Shown one piece after another: positions 48,096 through 58,592 of a stretch of DNA of 64,000 nt. Source of the stretch: Chitinophaga sedimenti (GTDB lineage Bacteria > Bacteroidota > Bacteroidia > Chitinophagales > Chitinophagaceae); assembly GCF_023156195.1 (NCBI RefSeq), contig NZ_JAKUKA010000001.1, forward strand, positions 1,984,001 to 2,048,000, in the 5' to 3' direction. Both the position numbers and the translations under genes were made by a program. Below the pieces are notes generated by a model that was not told the DNA's origin, did no database searches, and saw only the letters and a program-made list of their open reading frames with translations. The stretch's first letter is position 1; every line of letters begins with the position of its first letter.

Positions 48096-51000
48096 TTAAA
48101 AACCAGCCCTGATGGACAATGAATAAGTACGGGCGAAAGGATTGTCTGTACCGCGTTCGATTTCTATGGAACTCAGGCGGAACAGATCGTTGGTGATCGC
48201 CGTTAATTGCAGGCTCCGGAAGCCTAAGCGCTTCAGGACGCGGCTACGGTAAAAGTTGTAGCCGAACGAGGCGGATGTGAGCACCAGGTTATTATCATCC
48301 TGCACAAACCGCGAAGTCAGCTTCGTGGCCGGCGCTCCGGGACGGATACGCGTATATGGACTCACATCCCCGGGGCCCGACCAGCCCAGGTCATAAGCAC
48401 GCCTGTCCACATTAAACCGTGGGTCTACAGACTCCACCCTGTTTATCAGGGTTTGATTGTACAATTGTCCGCCCGCCTGATAGTTGAAAATGAGGTTCAT
48501 CTCAAATCCCTTCAGCAGCAACAAGTTGGTGCCGAAGTTGCCGTTCCACTTAGGCTGACTGATGCCCGTTGCCACCTTATCGGCCGCATTCCATGCATAG
48601 GTTTTGATACCATCTTTTGTCAGAAAAACTTCCGAGCCGGTGGCAGGGTCCACACCGAGCGACCTCACCGCATAAATGGTATTGATCGCCTCTCCTTCTT
48701 TCAACAACATATTGGGTACGACCTGATCTTCGTTATCGCCGTCCAGTTTATCATTAGACGCTTTCAGCTTATTGGAGATCTTTTTCAGGATATTTTTGTT
48801 CGAAAAACCGTTCACGTTCACTGACCACAGCAGGCCCTGCTGACGGTTTTCCAGAATCTTGAACCGCGCGGAAAATTCTACACCGGTGTTTTGAATCTCA
48901 CCCAGGTTTTCAGAAAAACTGCTGAAACCAGCAGAGGGCGCAAGCGTGAGCTGCGTCAGCGCGTTTTTGGTATTCTCGCGGTATACATCAAAGCGGAGAT
49001 CGAGGCGCTCTTTCCAGAGTACCGCGTCAATGCCTGCGTTAGCCTTGTATACGTTTTGCCAGCTGAGGAATTCGTTACCAAGACTGATCAGCGCGGCGCC
49101 TAACTCGCTATAGTAAGATGTGCCCACGCCAAAATTGTAACGCGATTGCGCACTGTACGCCGGAATATTCAATGATCCGGTAGATCCGTAGCTGCCGCGG
49201 AGCTTCAGCCTGTTAACGAAATTACTGCGGCGGAAAAATGCTTCATTATGGATATTCCAGCCCAAACCGGCAGACCAGAAATTACCAAAACGCTTATCCG
49301 TACCATATTGCGAAGAGCCGTCACGGCGGGCGGATACATCTGCCAGTAAACGATTATCGTAACTGTAACTGCCGCTGTAAACGAGCCCAACCCGGCGTAC
49401 CGTGCTTTCATCGCCCGAAGGACGGCCATTCGTCTCGTATTGCGCGGCAAATAACAGGTTATCCAGCCGGTCGAACGGAAAACCCTGTGTAACTACCGGT
49501 AGTAGTTGCTGCTATTGCTCGAGAAGTTGAAACCGAGATTCGAAAAAAACTGGTGTTTCCCGCTGATCAGGTTCAGGTTTGCCGTAGTGAGACTTTCGTA
49601 GTTAAAGGAATTCTCGTTCCGCACCGTGTAACTACCCCGCTGCGCTACATCGGTCACATTTGTAAAACGGCTGTCCTGCGCAGAATAGAACTGGTCCCTG
49701 GAAGCGTTTTGTTTGTTGAGGCTGAAATTCGTTTCCATATAAAAGGCCGGCACGATCGTGTAGCGCATCTGGAAGTTATTAGATACACCGAAGTACTGGC
49801 TGCGATTAACGGAGTGCAGCGACACGTCGTACACCGGGTTGGTCTGCAGATAGCGGTAGCGCGAATTTTCATTCGTAATGTAAAAGTCTTCCAGCATTTG
49901 TTTGACCTGACCGTTCTGGTCGTACGGCGTCCAGTAGGGATTCATGGATACATATTCCGAAAAACTGCCCCAGGGCGATTCATTGGATTTATTCTGGAAA
50001 ACACGCAGGGAGTTTTTAAACTGGAACTTCTTCAGCAGGTAATTCAGGTCGAATTGACCCGAATAATTATTGCGGTCCTGTTCCTTCATTACCCCCTTTT
50101 GCAAATCGGTGGACATTTGCAGGCCGTAACGCACTGACTGGTCGCCCCCTGCAGGTATACGGAAGTACGGTTGCTATAGCCGTTTTGAGTAGGCAGCGAG
50201 AGCCAATCAGTATTTGCGCCACTTTTCATGTCTGCATAACGCTTGTTATACAAAACATCCAGCCGGAATTTCGTGCCCGGATCTTCGGAGCTGTATAACC
50301 CTACACGCTGTTCAAATGCCAGCTTGTCCTGCGCATTCAGCAAGTTGTATACGGACAGGTCCGGTGTGGTAAAACGAAAATCGTTATTCACGGTCACCTG
50401 CATTTTACCGGCTTTCGGCGTTATCGTGGTGACTACCATTACGCCATTTGCACCACGCGAACCGTAGATAGCCGTGGCAGAAGCGTCTTTCAGCAGGGTG
50501 ATACTGTTAATCAGGTTCATGTCCAGGTCTACGATACGTTGCAGCGTTACCTCGAAGCCGTCGAGGATAAACAGCGGTGCATTGGGATTGGCCGATAACT
50601 CCCCGCTCAGGTTCGGAAAAGAGTTGGCGCCACGCATCTGGATCTCCGGCAGCTGGTTGATATTGCCACCTGCTATATTATTCGGTACAATGCGGAACGA
50701 TGGGTCGAGTGCGGATATAGCGGCAAATACATTATTGGCGCTGATCTTCTTCGCTTCCGCACCGGAAATCGTCTTGGAAGCGCCCGTAAAGTTATTGGCA
50801 GAACGCTGGAAAAGCCCTGTCACTACCACGGTTTCGATACTTTTAACCAGTCGTGCGAGTTTTACGGTAACACCACCGTCCTCGATACGGAACGTACTTT
50901 GGCCATTTCCTTCCGTTGCTTCAGGCTGGCCACTACCGTTGCGTACTTCAAGCGGCTCAGACGATACGGCATTTCCGCCTGCGAGGCGCAGCATAACAGG

Positions 51001-51596
51001 TGCATATCCAACAGCTGTGATCACAACGCGGGCATTCTCGTCGATATTATCCAGTTTAAACCGCCCTTTTGCATCGGCCATGACGCCACCGCTGGTACCA
51101 AATACGGCAACAGAAGCCCCGGGTATCGGCGCTCCTTCCAGGTCCGTTACGCGCCCTGAAATAGAGGCTTCCGGCGCCGCTGCAGGCGCGATCGGCTCTG
51201 CGCTCTTCATCTTCAGCGCGATGGTATTGTCATCTATCTCATAAGTAAAAGGAGAATCCTTTAACAGCTCATCGAGGAACTGTTTCAGCGGCATATTGCT
51301 CGCGGCAATAGATACACTGCGGCTTTCCACGGCCTTCTGGATCTCGCGGCTTTTAAAGAAAGTGTAGTAGCCGGTTTGTTGTTCAAGGGCATTCAGCGCC
51401 TTGCTGAGCGGCGCTTTCTTCGCCGAGTAAGTGACCGATTGCGCAAGTCCGGATGCGCTGACCTGCAATAGCGTAACGGTAAGCAGGAGAATCGTTAATC
51501 TCATTACCAGTAGAATTTGGTTGATAATTCGGCGCTCCGGCGGCCTATTGGCATAGCATACCCGGAAAACACCTGATCGATAAGGAGTTTTTGCAT
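48096..51596 (-). CDS. SusC/RagA family TonB-dependent transporter with STN domain
   Basis: Repaired length 1167. An N-terminal extension MQKTPYRSGVFRVCYANRPP precedes a signal helix (MRLTILLLTVTLLQVSASGLAQ). Then come the secretin/TonB STN domain (ALNALEQQTGYYTFFKSREI), a carboxypeptidase-like domain (SGRVTDLEGAPIPGASV), the plug with LPEIQMRGANSF and LKDASATAIYGSRGANGVMVVTT, and a barrel ending in Phe. Indels: missing A at 51588-51592, missing G at 50145-50149 and 49496-49497 (CCGG). The STN domain plus the FecR and sigma genes upstream mean ligand binding can signal to transcription. Confidence 0.9.
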
Positions 51597-51710
51597 AATT
51601 TGCAATTGTTTGGTTGATAATAATTGAGCTCCGCGCTCTGTTGTTTGCCGAACTTTCAGCCGGGAGTGGGTCCAAGCACTTCCGGTTTTTTGTTACGTGT
51701 CTTTATTCAT

Positions 51711-52858
51711 TTATTTCCTCGGGGAAAAAACCAGCTTCCTGCCTCCTTCCAGGCGGACGGTCAGTTCCGTATCGTCCATCATTTTTAATACCGTTTGCAA
51801 ACTTGCCCTGCGGCTGATCTTACCCGCAAAAGGCGCCTGTTCCAGCATTTTATCGTATACCACTTCTATATCGTACCAGCGCTCCAGCTGTCGCGCTACT
51901 TCCTCCATGGTGGCGTTGTTAAAGTCGAATGCGCCGTTTTTCCAGGCAACCGCCTTGGTTACATCTGCCTCTTCTTTTATGTGGATAGCATCCGTTACCC
52001 TTGCCTGTTGTCCGGGCAGCAGCGTGGCCGCCAGCCTGCCTGTACGTACACTCACCTTACCCGATACCAGCGTCGCGATCACCGGGCTTCCTCTGCGTAG
52101 CCGTTAATGTTGAAGGCCGTGCCCAGCACCAGCACCTCTGTTTTCCCATTCACGGATACTTTAAATGGCTGTGCTTCATTAGCCGCCACTTCAAAATAAG
52201 CCTCGCCCGACAGCTCGACCCGGCGCTCTTTCCCGGCGAAGGTCACCGGGAAGCGCAGACTGGATCCCGCGTTCAGCCAGGTTTTGGTACCATCCGGCAG
52301 CGTCACACTGAACTGGCGTCCCCTGGGTGTAATAATACTGTTGTAAGCCACATCCACACTCCCATCGGCCTTTTCATAAGCCAGTTCGCCGTTGTTCAGC
52401 ACCACGTTGGCGCCTGCCTGTGCGGCTACGGTGCCATTACCGGCGCTGTCCAGCACTACGCGCTGTCCGTTGGACAGTACCAGTACCGCGCCCTGCTGTC
52501 CCGCCGGCACATCGGCCAGTACAGCGGTTTCGGCGGCCGGAGTACCCGGTTTCACCGTAAAATGATAAATACCCCAGCCTGCCCCCAACAGCAACACGGC
52601 CGCAGCGGCCCACAAACGGCGCCACCGGACCACGCGCGGAGCGGGTGTAACCTGTTGCAGGATGTCCTGCAACACGGCTTCCTGCCGCGCGGGCTCCCAG
52701 GTATGGGCCTGGGATTGAAAATGATCCAACATGGCTGCCTGCACCAGGTGATCGAAATCGCCTGTGTTTACCGCAGCCGTAAACTGCGACAACTCGTCCG
52801 GCGTCATTTCATTGGACAAAAACTTATGCAACAACGTGTGAAAGTGGAAGGTATCCAT
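51711..52858 (-). CDS. FecR family anti-sigma factor
   Basis: Repaired length 382. A cytoplasmic sigma-binding helix region (about 1-80) is followed by one membrane segment (LWAAAAVLLLGAGWGIYHF) and the FecR domain (NSIITPRGRQFSVTLPDGTKTWLNAGSSLRFPVTF, VELSGEAYFEVA), then the C-terminal DUF4974 domain (FDFNNATMEEVARQLERWYDIEVVYD). One missing base at 52082-52083 (CCCGG on the minus strand) restores EEARVIATLVSG. It transmits the signal from the STN domain of the SusC protein to the sigma factor encoded 80 bases upstream. Confidence 0.9.
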
Positions 52859-52938
52859 AGTTACCGGGCCCTTTTAGGGCGTTATAACTATAAAGACAGC
52901 GGCCGGACAAAAAGTGGGTAATCAACCTGGAAAAAAAA

Positions 52939-53538
52939 TTACACGGCCTTGTAAATAAGGAACATCAGGAGTAAGAGGTCGGTTTGTTCTATATGGTCGC
53001 CCACATACTGCCGCACCGAGCGGGTGGCAAGTTTCAGGTGAGTGCGTACGGTTTGGATGGAGAGGCCGAGCATTTCTGCAATTTCGGCATGAGCGATCCC
53101 TTCCTCCTTTGCCAGTTGGTAAATTTTACGCTGCTGGTCCGGCAGGGCGGCTACGGCGCTTTTAAAGATGCCCGCGTACTCTTTGGCAGCCAGGATGTTA
53201 ATAGGCGTATGCGGATCGCCGGACGGCAATTGCTGCAACTGCAGCTGCCGCTCCAGTTGCCGGGCGCGGTCTTTAAAGATGTCGAAAATGATATTGCGGG
53301 AAAGGGTAAAAAGATAATCTGCCGGCTTTTCCATCGCGGGTAGTTTGGCCCGGTGTTCCCAGATGCGGATGAACACGACCTGTACGATTTCCTCGCACAG
53401 CGCCTGATCCCCTTTTGTAAATGCCAACGCGGTTTGATAAACGGCCGGGCTGTAGCTGGTATAAAAACTGGAAAACGCTTTTAAATCCCCGTCCGCAATC
53501 CGCCCTAAAAGCGCTGCCGCTATATTATCATCTTGCAT
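52939..53538 (-). CDS. ECF RNA polymerase sigma factor (sigma-70 family)
   Basis: 199 residues from the ATG giving MQDDNIAA; a TTG 6 bases upstream is less likely. Sigma region 2: YTSYSPAVYQTALAFTKGDQALCEEIVQVVFIRIW and KPADYLFTLSRNIIFDIFK. Region 4: AALPDQQRKIYQLAKEEGIAHAEIAEMLGLSIQTVRTHLKLATRSV. It directs transcription of the SusCD locus when released by FecR. A consensus promoter lies just upstream. It is divergent from the VWA gene. Confidence 0.92.
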   Translation of the reverse strand: MQDDNIAAALLGRIADGDLKAFSSFYTSYSPAVYQTALAFTKGDQALCEEIVQVVFIRIWEHRAKLPAMEKPADYLFTLSRNIIFDIFKDRARQLERQLQLQQLPSGDPHTPINILAAKEYAGIFKSAVAALPDQQRKIYQLAKEEGIAHAEIAEMLGLSIQTVRTHLKLATRSVRQYVGDHIEQTDLLLLMFLIYKAV

Positions 53539-53561
53539 GCTCAAACCACCTGCATTTGAGT

Positions 53562-53593
53562 CAAATGTATAAAAAAGACCTTGTTTTCACAAA
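53562..53593 (-). promoter_or_regulatory. Promoter of the ECF sigma gene: -33 TTTG, 20-base spacer, -7 TACATTTG
   Basis: Full match to the Bacteroidota housekeeping consensus on the minus strand, with the -7 box 24 bases before the ATG. Confidence 0.65.
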
Positions 53594-53675
53594 AAGGGTC
53601 GAAATCAGCACAATAAATGCTTTGTATGCTTCCGGAAAATTAGTTGTAATTTAGTTAAGATATATAGGAGAGATT

Positions 53676-54767
53676 ATGAGAGGTACAGCATTTTTAAATT
53701 CGATCCGACAGATGGGGCTAAACCGCCCTTTGAACGGCTACTAGAGACTTTTACCCAGCTTCTGACTTACACCAGTGGCGACGCCGCCGAAGCACTGCAA
53801 TGGCTTACAGCTCTCGACAAAGAATACCAGCTTACCGATAAGGATTATGGCATCGGGGACTTTATCCAGGACCTGAAAGATAAGGGCTATCTGAAAGAAA
53901 GCGAGGAAACGGGGAATTCAAGATTACGTCCAAAGCCGAACAAACCATCCGCAAAAAGCCCTGGAAGAGATCTTCGGTCGCCTGAAACGCAGTAATACCG
54001 GCGATCACAACACCCGCAAATCGGGGCTGGGCGACGAGCAGAATGCAGAGACAAGACCCTTTGAATTTGGCGATGGCCTGGAGCAGATCGACGTGACCGC
54101 GTCTATCCGCAATGCGCAGATCAACCATGGCGTGGAAAGCTTTCACATCCGGCAGGACGACACGGAAGTACGGGAAACCGACTTCAAAACACAAACCTCC
54201 ACCGCGCTGATGATCGACATTTCCCATTCCATGATCCTGTACGGCGAAGACCGCATCACACCGGCGAAAATGGTGGCCATGGCGCTGAGCGAACTGATTA
54301 CCACCCGTTATCCGAAAGATACGCTGGATATCATCGTGTTCGGCAATGATGCCTGGCAGATAGAGATCAAAGACCTGCCGTATTTGCAGGTAGGCCCCTA
54401 TCACACTAATACCGTAGCCGGACTGGAAATGGCTATGGACATCTTAAGGAGAAGGCGCAACCCGAATAAGCAGATCTTTATGATCACCGACGGGAAGCCT
54501 ACTTGTTTAAAAGTGGGACGGCAGTATTACAAAAACAGCTTCGGGCTGGACAGGAAAATCCTGAACCGTACATTAAACCTGGCCGCACAATGCAAAAAGC
54601 TGAAGATCCCGATCACGACCTTTATGGTGGCAACGGATCCCTGGCTGCAACAGTTCGTAAAAGAATTCACGGAAACCAATAACGGCAAAGCCTTCTTTTC
54701 CGGCACCGATAAATTGGGACAATTCCTCTTCTACGACTTTGAAAACAACAAACGAAAGCTATTCTAA
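53676..54767 (+). CDS. VWA domain protein partnered with an AAA ATPase
   Basis: Repaired length 364. The N-terminal part (MRGYSIFKFDPTDG, LLTYTSGDAAEALQWL, YGIGDFIQDLKDKGYL) is helical. The C-terminal von Willebrand A domain (about 170-360) has the MIDAS start ALMIDISHSMILYGEDR (DxSxS) and MITDGKPT, with DIIVFGNDAW between. Three missing bases: G at 53681-53682, G at 53911-53914, A at 53953-53957. The domain pair with the ATPase encoded 23 bases downstream resembles MoxR-VWA or Mg-chelatase D-I systems that insert metals or remodel protein complexes; the client is unknown. Confidence 0.82.
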
Positions 54768-54790
54768 TTAAACACAGGAGAAAAATCGAG

Positions 54791-56308
54791 ATGGAGCATA
54801 TCAAAACACTTGGCGAGTTAAAGAAGTCTGGCTACCAGCCCAAGAGCGTTAAAGAAGAGATCAGGCAGAACCTGATGTTAAAATTGAAGAAAAAGGAAAA
54901 CTCGTTTCCCGGCATCGTAGGCTATGAAGATACGGTGATCCCCGATACGGAAAGGGCCCTCCTCTCCCGCCATAACATCCTGTTCCCGGGCCTCCGCGGC
55001 CAGGCGAAAACACGTATGGCGCGGCAAATGATCGAATTACTCGATGAATATATCCCCATAGTGGCCGGGTCTGAGGTGAACGATAGTCCCTTTGAACCGC
55101 TGTCGCGTTACGCCCGTGACCTCGTGGCCGAGATGGGCGATAAAACGCCCATCGAGTGGCTCAGCCGCGAAGCGCGTTATGGAGAGAAACTGGCTACGCC
55201 CGATGTATCGGTAGCCGATCTCATTGGCGACATCGACCCGATCAAAGCAGCAAACCTTAAACTAAGTTATGCGGATGAAAGGGTCATCCACTTCGGTATC
55301 ATTCCCCGCTCTAACCGCGGCATCTTCGTGATCAACGAACTGCCCGATCTGCAGGCGCGCATCCGGTATCGCTGTTTAACATTTTACAGGAAGGTGATAT
55401 CCAGATCCGTGGTTTTAAAGTGCGTATGCCACTTGATATCCTGTTCGTGTTTACCGCTAACCCGGAAGACTACACGAATCGCGGTGCGATCGTAACGCCG
55501 CTGAAAGACAGGATCGAAAGCCAGATCATCACCCACTACCCGAAGAATATCGAAAACTCTTTGCTGATTACCGAACAGGAAGCCCGCGTACACGACGAAC
55601 AGAAAGACAAGGTAATTATGCCCGCACTCGTGAAGCGCCTGGTAGAACAGGTTGCTTTCGAAGCACGCAACAGCGAATTGGTTGATAAAAAAGTGGGGTG
55701 TCTGCACGTTTAACGATTGCCGCCTTTGAAAATGCCGTGAGCGCGGCGGAACGCAGGGCCCTCATCAACAATGAAAAAACTACGCATGTTCGTGTAACGG
55801 ACCTGCTGGGCATTGTGCCGGCCATTACCGGTAAAATAGAACTGGTATATGAAGGCGAACAGGAAGGACCGCTGCAGGTAGCGGTGAATCTCGTGGATAA
55901 ATCGATCCGCAGCGTGTTCGCACACTACTTCCCCAACCCGGATTCTTTTAAAAGAGAAAAGGCCAGGCCGATAACAATCCATACCGCACCATCGTACAAT
56001 GGTTTGATGCCGGTAACGCAGTACACCTCATGCAGGACGCCACGGACAAGCAATACGAAGCCTCGCTGAAAAAAGTGACCGGCTTATCTGACCTCGTTAC
56101 TTCCGTATTTCCGAAAGCGAATGCGAAAGAACAGTTTTTGTGGATGGAACTGGTGTTGCACGGATTAGCGGCGCACAGCCTGCTCAGCAAAAAAACAGTG
56201 GAAACCGAAACGCGTTTCTCCGACCTGCTGGGTACCATGATGAACTTTAACACCAGCAATGACCGCGACGTAGAAGAAGACGAAGATTCTTTTAATCTGA
56301 AGAGATAA
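54791..56308 (+). CDS. MoxR/magnesium-chelatase-like AAA ATPase
   Basis: Repaired length 506. Walker A is FPGLRGQAKTRMARQ near 66; Walker B reads GIFVINELPDL, with Asn before Glu in place of the usual Asp. Sensor 1 is LFVFTANPEDYTNRG, and an arginine near CTP-LKDRIESQI may be the finger. A C-terminal helical region follows with VTDLLGIVPAITGKIELVYEGEQEG. Three missing bases: G at 55365-55366 (CCGG), A at 55687-55692, G at 55966-55967. It is paired with the VWA gene. It is longer than MoxR proteins and lies before the inverted-repeat element. Confidence 0.82.
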
Positions 56309-56314
56309 GTAAAC

Positions 56315-56402
56315 GGGCTGTCTCAACAGTAATTTTTACCCGGGATATCCGGGTATGTGGCGGAACCTTTTCCATGACCACAAATTACTGCTGATACGGC
56401 CC
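56315..56402. repeat. 88-bp inverted-repeat element (MITE-like or structured RNA)
   Basis: The ends GGGCTGTCTCA.. and ..TGATACGGCCC form 21-base imperfect inverted repeats (17 of 21 match), both continuing into a perfect CAGTAATTT / AAATTACTG pair. Inside are two more hairpins: TACCCGG / CCGGGTA (56337-56355) and TGTGG / CCACA enclosing GGAA / TTCC (56356-56382). The whole folds as a three-way junction. The GGGCTGTCTCA end resembles insertion-sequence termini. No target-site duplication is evident. Confidence 0.55.
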
Positions 56403-56430
56403 ATTTTATTTGTTTTTATCAAACCTGCGC

Positions 56431-56472
56431 TACGATTACGAAATATTCGTAGATTTACGACTTATTCGTAAA
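56431..56472 (+). promoter_or_regulatory. Array of TACGA half-sites upstream of a thioredoxin gene
   Basis: Two palindromes 19 bases apart, TACGAAATATTCGTA at 56437 and TACGACTTATTCGTA at 56456, plus one extra TACGA at 56431. They end 19 bases before the ATG, a position suited to a repressor. Confidence 0.5.
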
Positions 56473-56488
56473 CAATCAATCGTTCCAT

Positions 56489-57621
56489 ATGCACAAAACA
56501 ACCGTCAGCCTGTTCCTTGTCCTGCTCACGATATTTGCGGGGATAACGGATCTTGGTGCTCAATATAAGATAAAGCTCTCTGGCAGGCTGTTTAATGGTG
56601 CCGGAAGAACGTTATACTTATCTTCTACCCCCACTTTACCTAACCACGAAAAAGAAATACTGGACAGCGTGAAAGTGGATGGCCGGGACAGCTTTTTCCT
56701 GGCACGGGAAATTCCGTTCGCTGGTTACTACGCACTTTTTCTGCCGACACAGCGGGCATACATCGGATTTTACCCGGATACTACACCAGTTTATATCAAA
56801 GCAGATACGACCAGGATTTACCAGGCCACCATAAAAGGTAGCCGTGAGCAAGAATTAATGACGTTATTTGATGGTGCAAAACAGCATACGCAATCTGCGT
56901 TGGAAGCAGCCTTCAACAACTTAATGCAACTGGCCCGGCAAATACCGATGGATACGCCGCAGGTACGGTATTACCGACACCGCACGGATTCGCTGAATGA
57001 AAGGGTGCGCGCCATCACGGATAGTTTTATGAGGGCGCATCCGCAGTCGTACGTCACCCTGCAAATGCTCATCCCCAACGATCGCGACACTGCGGCTTTT
57101 GCGCTAGCCGATCAGTATATCCGCAATATGCCGGATAAGTATGTCCATAACCCGCTTTACCAGCGCGTGGTGAAGTTGCTCGCGGCATACAAATCTATTC
57201 GTACAGGCGTCATTGTGCCAGTAGTGGTACAGGCGGACACTACGCGGAAACAGATGATCAGTTCGAGCCAAATACTGAAGCAACACGACTACCTGCTGCT
57301 CGACTTCTGGGCGAGCTGGTGTGGCCCCTGCAGGGCCAATAACCCGGAGCTGAAGCTGCTATACGAGAAATATAAAGGCCCACGTTTTGAAATTGCCGGG
57401 GTATCGCTGGATAACAACCTGAAATTATGGAAAAAGGCCATCTTGGAGGAAGGCACGGTATGGCCGAATATGTCTGACCTCCGGGCTTTTCGAATAAGTA
57501 CGCGCTGGAGTTCAATATTCAGGCGATTCCTGCCTACCTGCTGCTCGATAAGCAGGGAAGACTCGTCTTTAGAACGAATAAGATGAGCGAGTTAAAAGCG
57601 AAGCTGGAAGAATTGTTATAG
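56489..57621 (+). CDS. DUF4369-TlpA thioredoxin-like protein
   Basis: Repaired length 377. A signal peptide ends LGAQ. A beta-rich N-terminal domain (IKLSGRLFNGAGRTLYLSS) and helical middle lead to the thioredoxin fold with YLLLDFWASWCGPCRANNPELKLLYEKYKG (Cys-Gly-Pro-Cys) and NIQAIPAYLLLDKQG (cis-Pro). One missing G at 57483-57485 restores the last 45 residues. It is the third such protein in the window, but stands alone with its own operator-like array and terminator, so it is not part of the SusCD operon. Confidence 0.82.
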
Positions 57622-57626
57622 CATTT

Positions 57627-57663
57627 AAAGAGGCTGCTTCACTGGTTAAGGAGCAGCCTCTTT
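57627..57663. terminator. Bidirectional rho-independent terminator
   Basis: Perfect 12-pair stem AAAGAGGCTGCT / AGCAGCCTCTTT with a 13-base loop, between convergent genes. Confidence 0.85.
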
Positions 57664-57669
57664 CCTATT

Positions 57670-58419
57670 TTATTGTTCGAGGCACATAATGGCCGCAACA
57701 TTATCACCGTACAAGGTTTCAGGTTCAAAATCGAGAATAAGATTAGCCGCAAATGGTTTTTGCTCGCCATACATATTTTTGAGTTTTACCGGGCGGTTGC
57801 CGTTAGGGCCTTTGTAGATGGCGGTGATCTCGTACCGGCCTAAAGGAATATCGCGCAGGTATCCGTAATCGATCGTATTGGGCGCGGTACATTTCTTCGT
57901 GAGCATGCTCCCTTCCGAACCATCGATCAACGCACCTTTTGGCGTAAGCGTAAACTCCAGCAAAGAAAAATCTTCGATCATGCTGGTAATATCTGTGTTG
58001 ATACCAATGCTCGATCCGTAATAGCCCTCCATATCGCTGCCGCGTTTACCGGTGAGTGCCCATGTGAAGTTGCGGACAGCCCCTTCATTGCTGTACTCGT
58101 CATATGAATCCGGGCGAAGATCGAGCGTATAGGTTTTGCCATTATATGTTTTAGTGATCGTAGCGGAGGTGTGGTAAGTTCCCACGGTGGGGAGCTGTAT
58201 TTTATAAGTACCATTGGCTGCGGTAACACCAGACGGATTGGTATTGCCGATCAGGGAGTTATTGGCGACCACTTTGGCCCCGGCGATGGCCTCTCCTTTG
58301 GCGGTTACAACTTTCCCGGTGGCGTAACCTTTCTGGCTGCCGCCATTGCCCGGCTCCTCTTCACTTTTACCGCAGGCGACCGACAAACAAATAAGGGATG
58401 ATAGAATGATGCTTCTCAT
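57670..58419 (-). CDS. Lipoprotein with carboxypeptidase-regulatory-like domain
   Basis: 249 residues, intact. The lipobox ICLSVACGKSE is followed by a Gly/Ser linker and a CarboxypepD_reg-like domain (GYATGKVVTAKGEAIAGAKVVANN, GTYKIQLPTVGTYHTSATI). The C-terminal half (LTGKRGSDMEGYYGSSIGINTDI, PLGRYEITAIYKGPNGNRPVKL) is not assigned. It is probably anchored in the outer membrane. No partner gene is near; function unknown. Confidence 0.75.
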   Translation of the reverse strand: MRSIILSSLICLSVACGKSEEEPGNGGSQKGYATGKVVTAKGEAIAGAKVVANNSLIGNTNPSGVTAANGTYKIQLPTVGTYHTSATITKTYNGKTYTLDLRPDSYDEYSNEGAVRNFTWALTGKRGSDMEGYYGSSIGINTDITSMIEDFSLLEFTLTPKGALIDGSEGSMLTKKCTAPNTIDYGYLRDIPLGRYEITAIYKGPNGNRPVKLKNMYGEQKPFAANLILDFEPETLYGDNVAAIMCLEQ

Positions 58420-58592
58420 GGCGTTTTTGCAGCAAAGCTACAGCCGTGGAGCGGGCGCGAAAACCGGTATCGGCATACGACGGGGAGCGGTCGACAAACG
58501 ACCGGCGGCACCTACGAACGCCGCTTATCAAATTATTAATCGTGTCAGAAAAACACTATATTGGTTTATTATTCCACAATAACTGATAAACC

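Noticed and set aside
52867..52881. Hairpin GCCC-TTTTA-GGGC between the sigma and FecR genes
   Set aside because: Four-pair stem without T tract, and a terminator here would cut an operon that must be co-transcribed.
58488..58504. Inverted repeat CGGTCG / CGACCG upstream of the Gfo/Idh gene
   Set aside because: Six pairs only, GC-rich, with no T tract; not distinguishable from chance.
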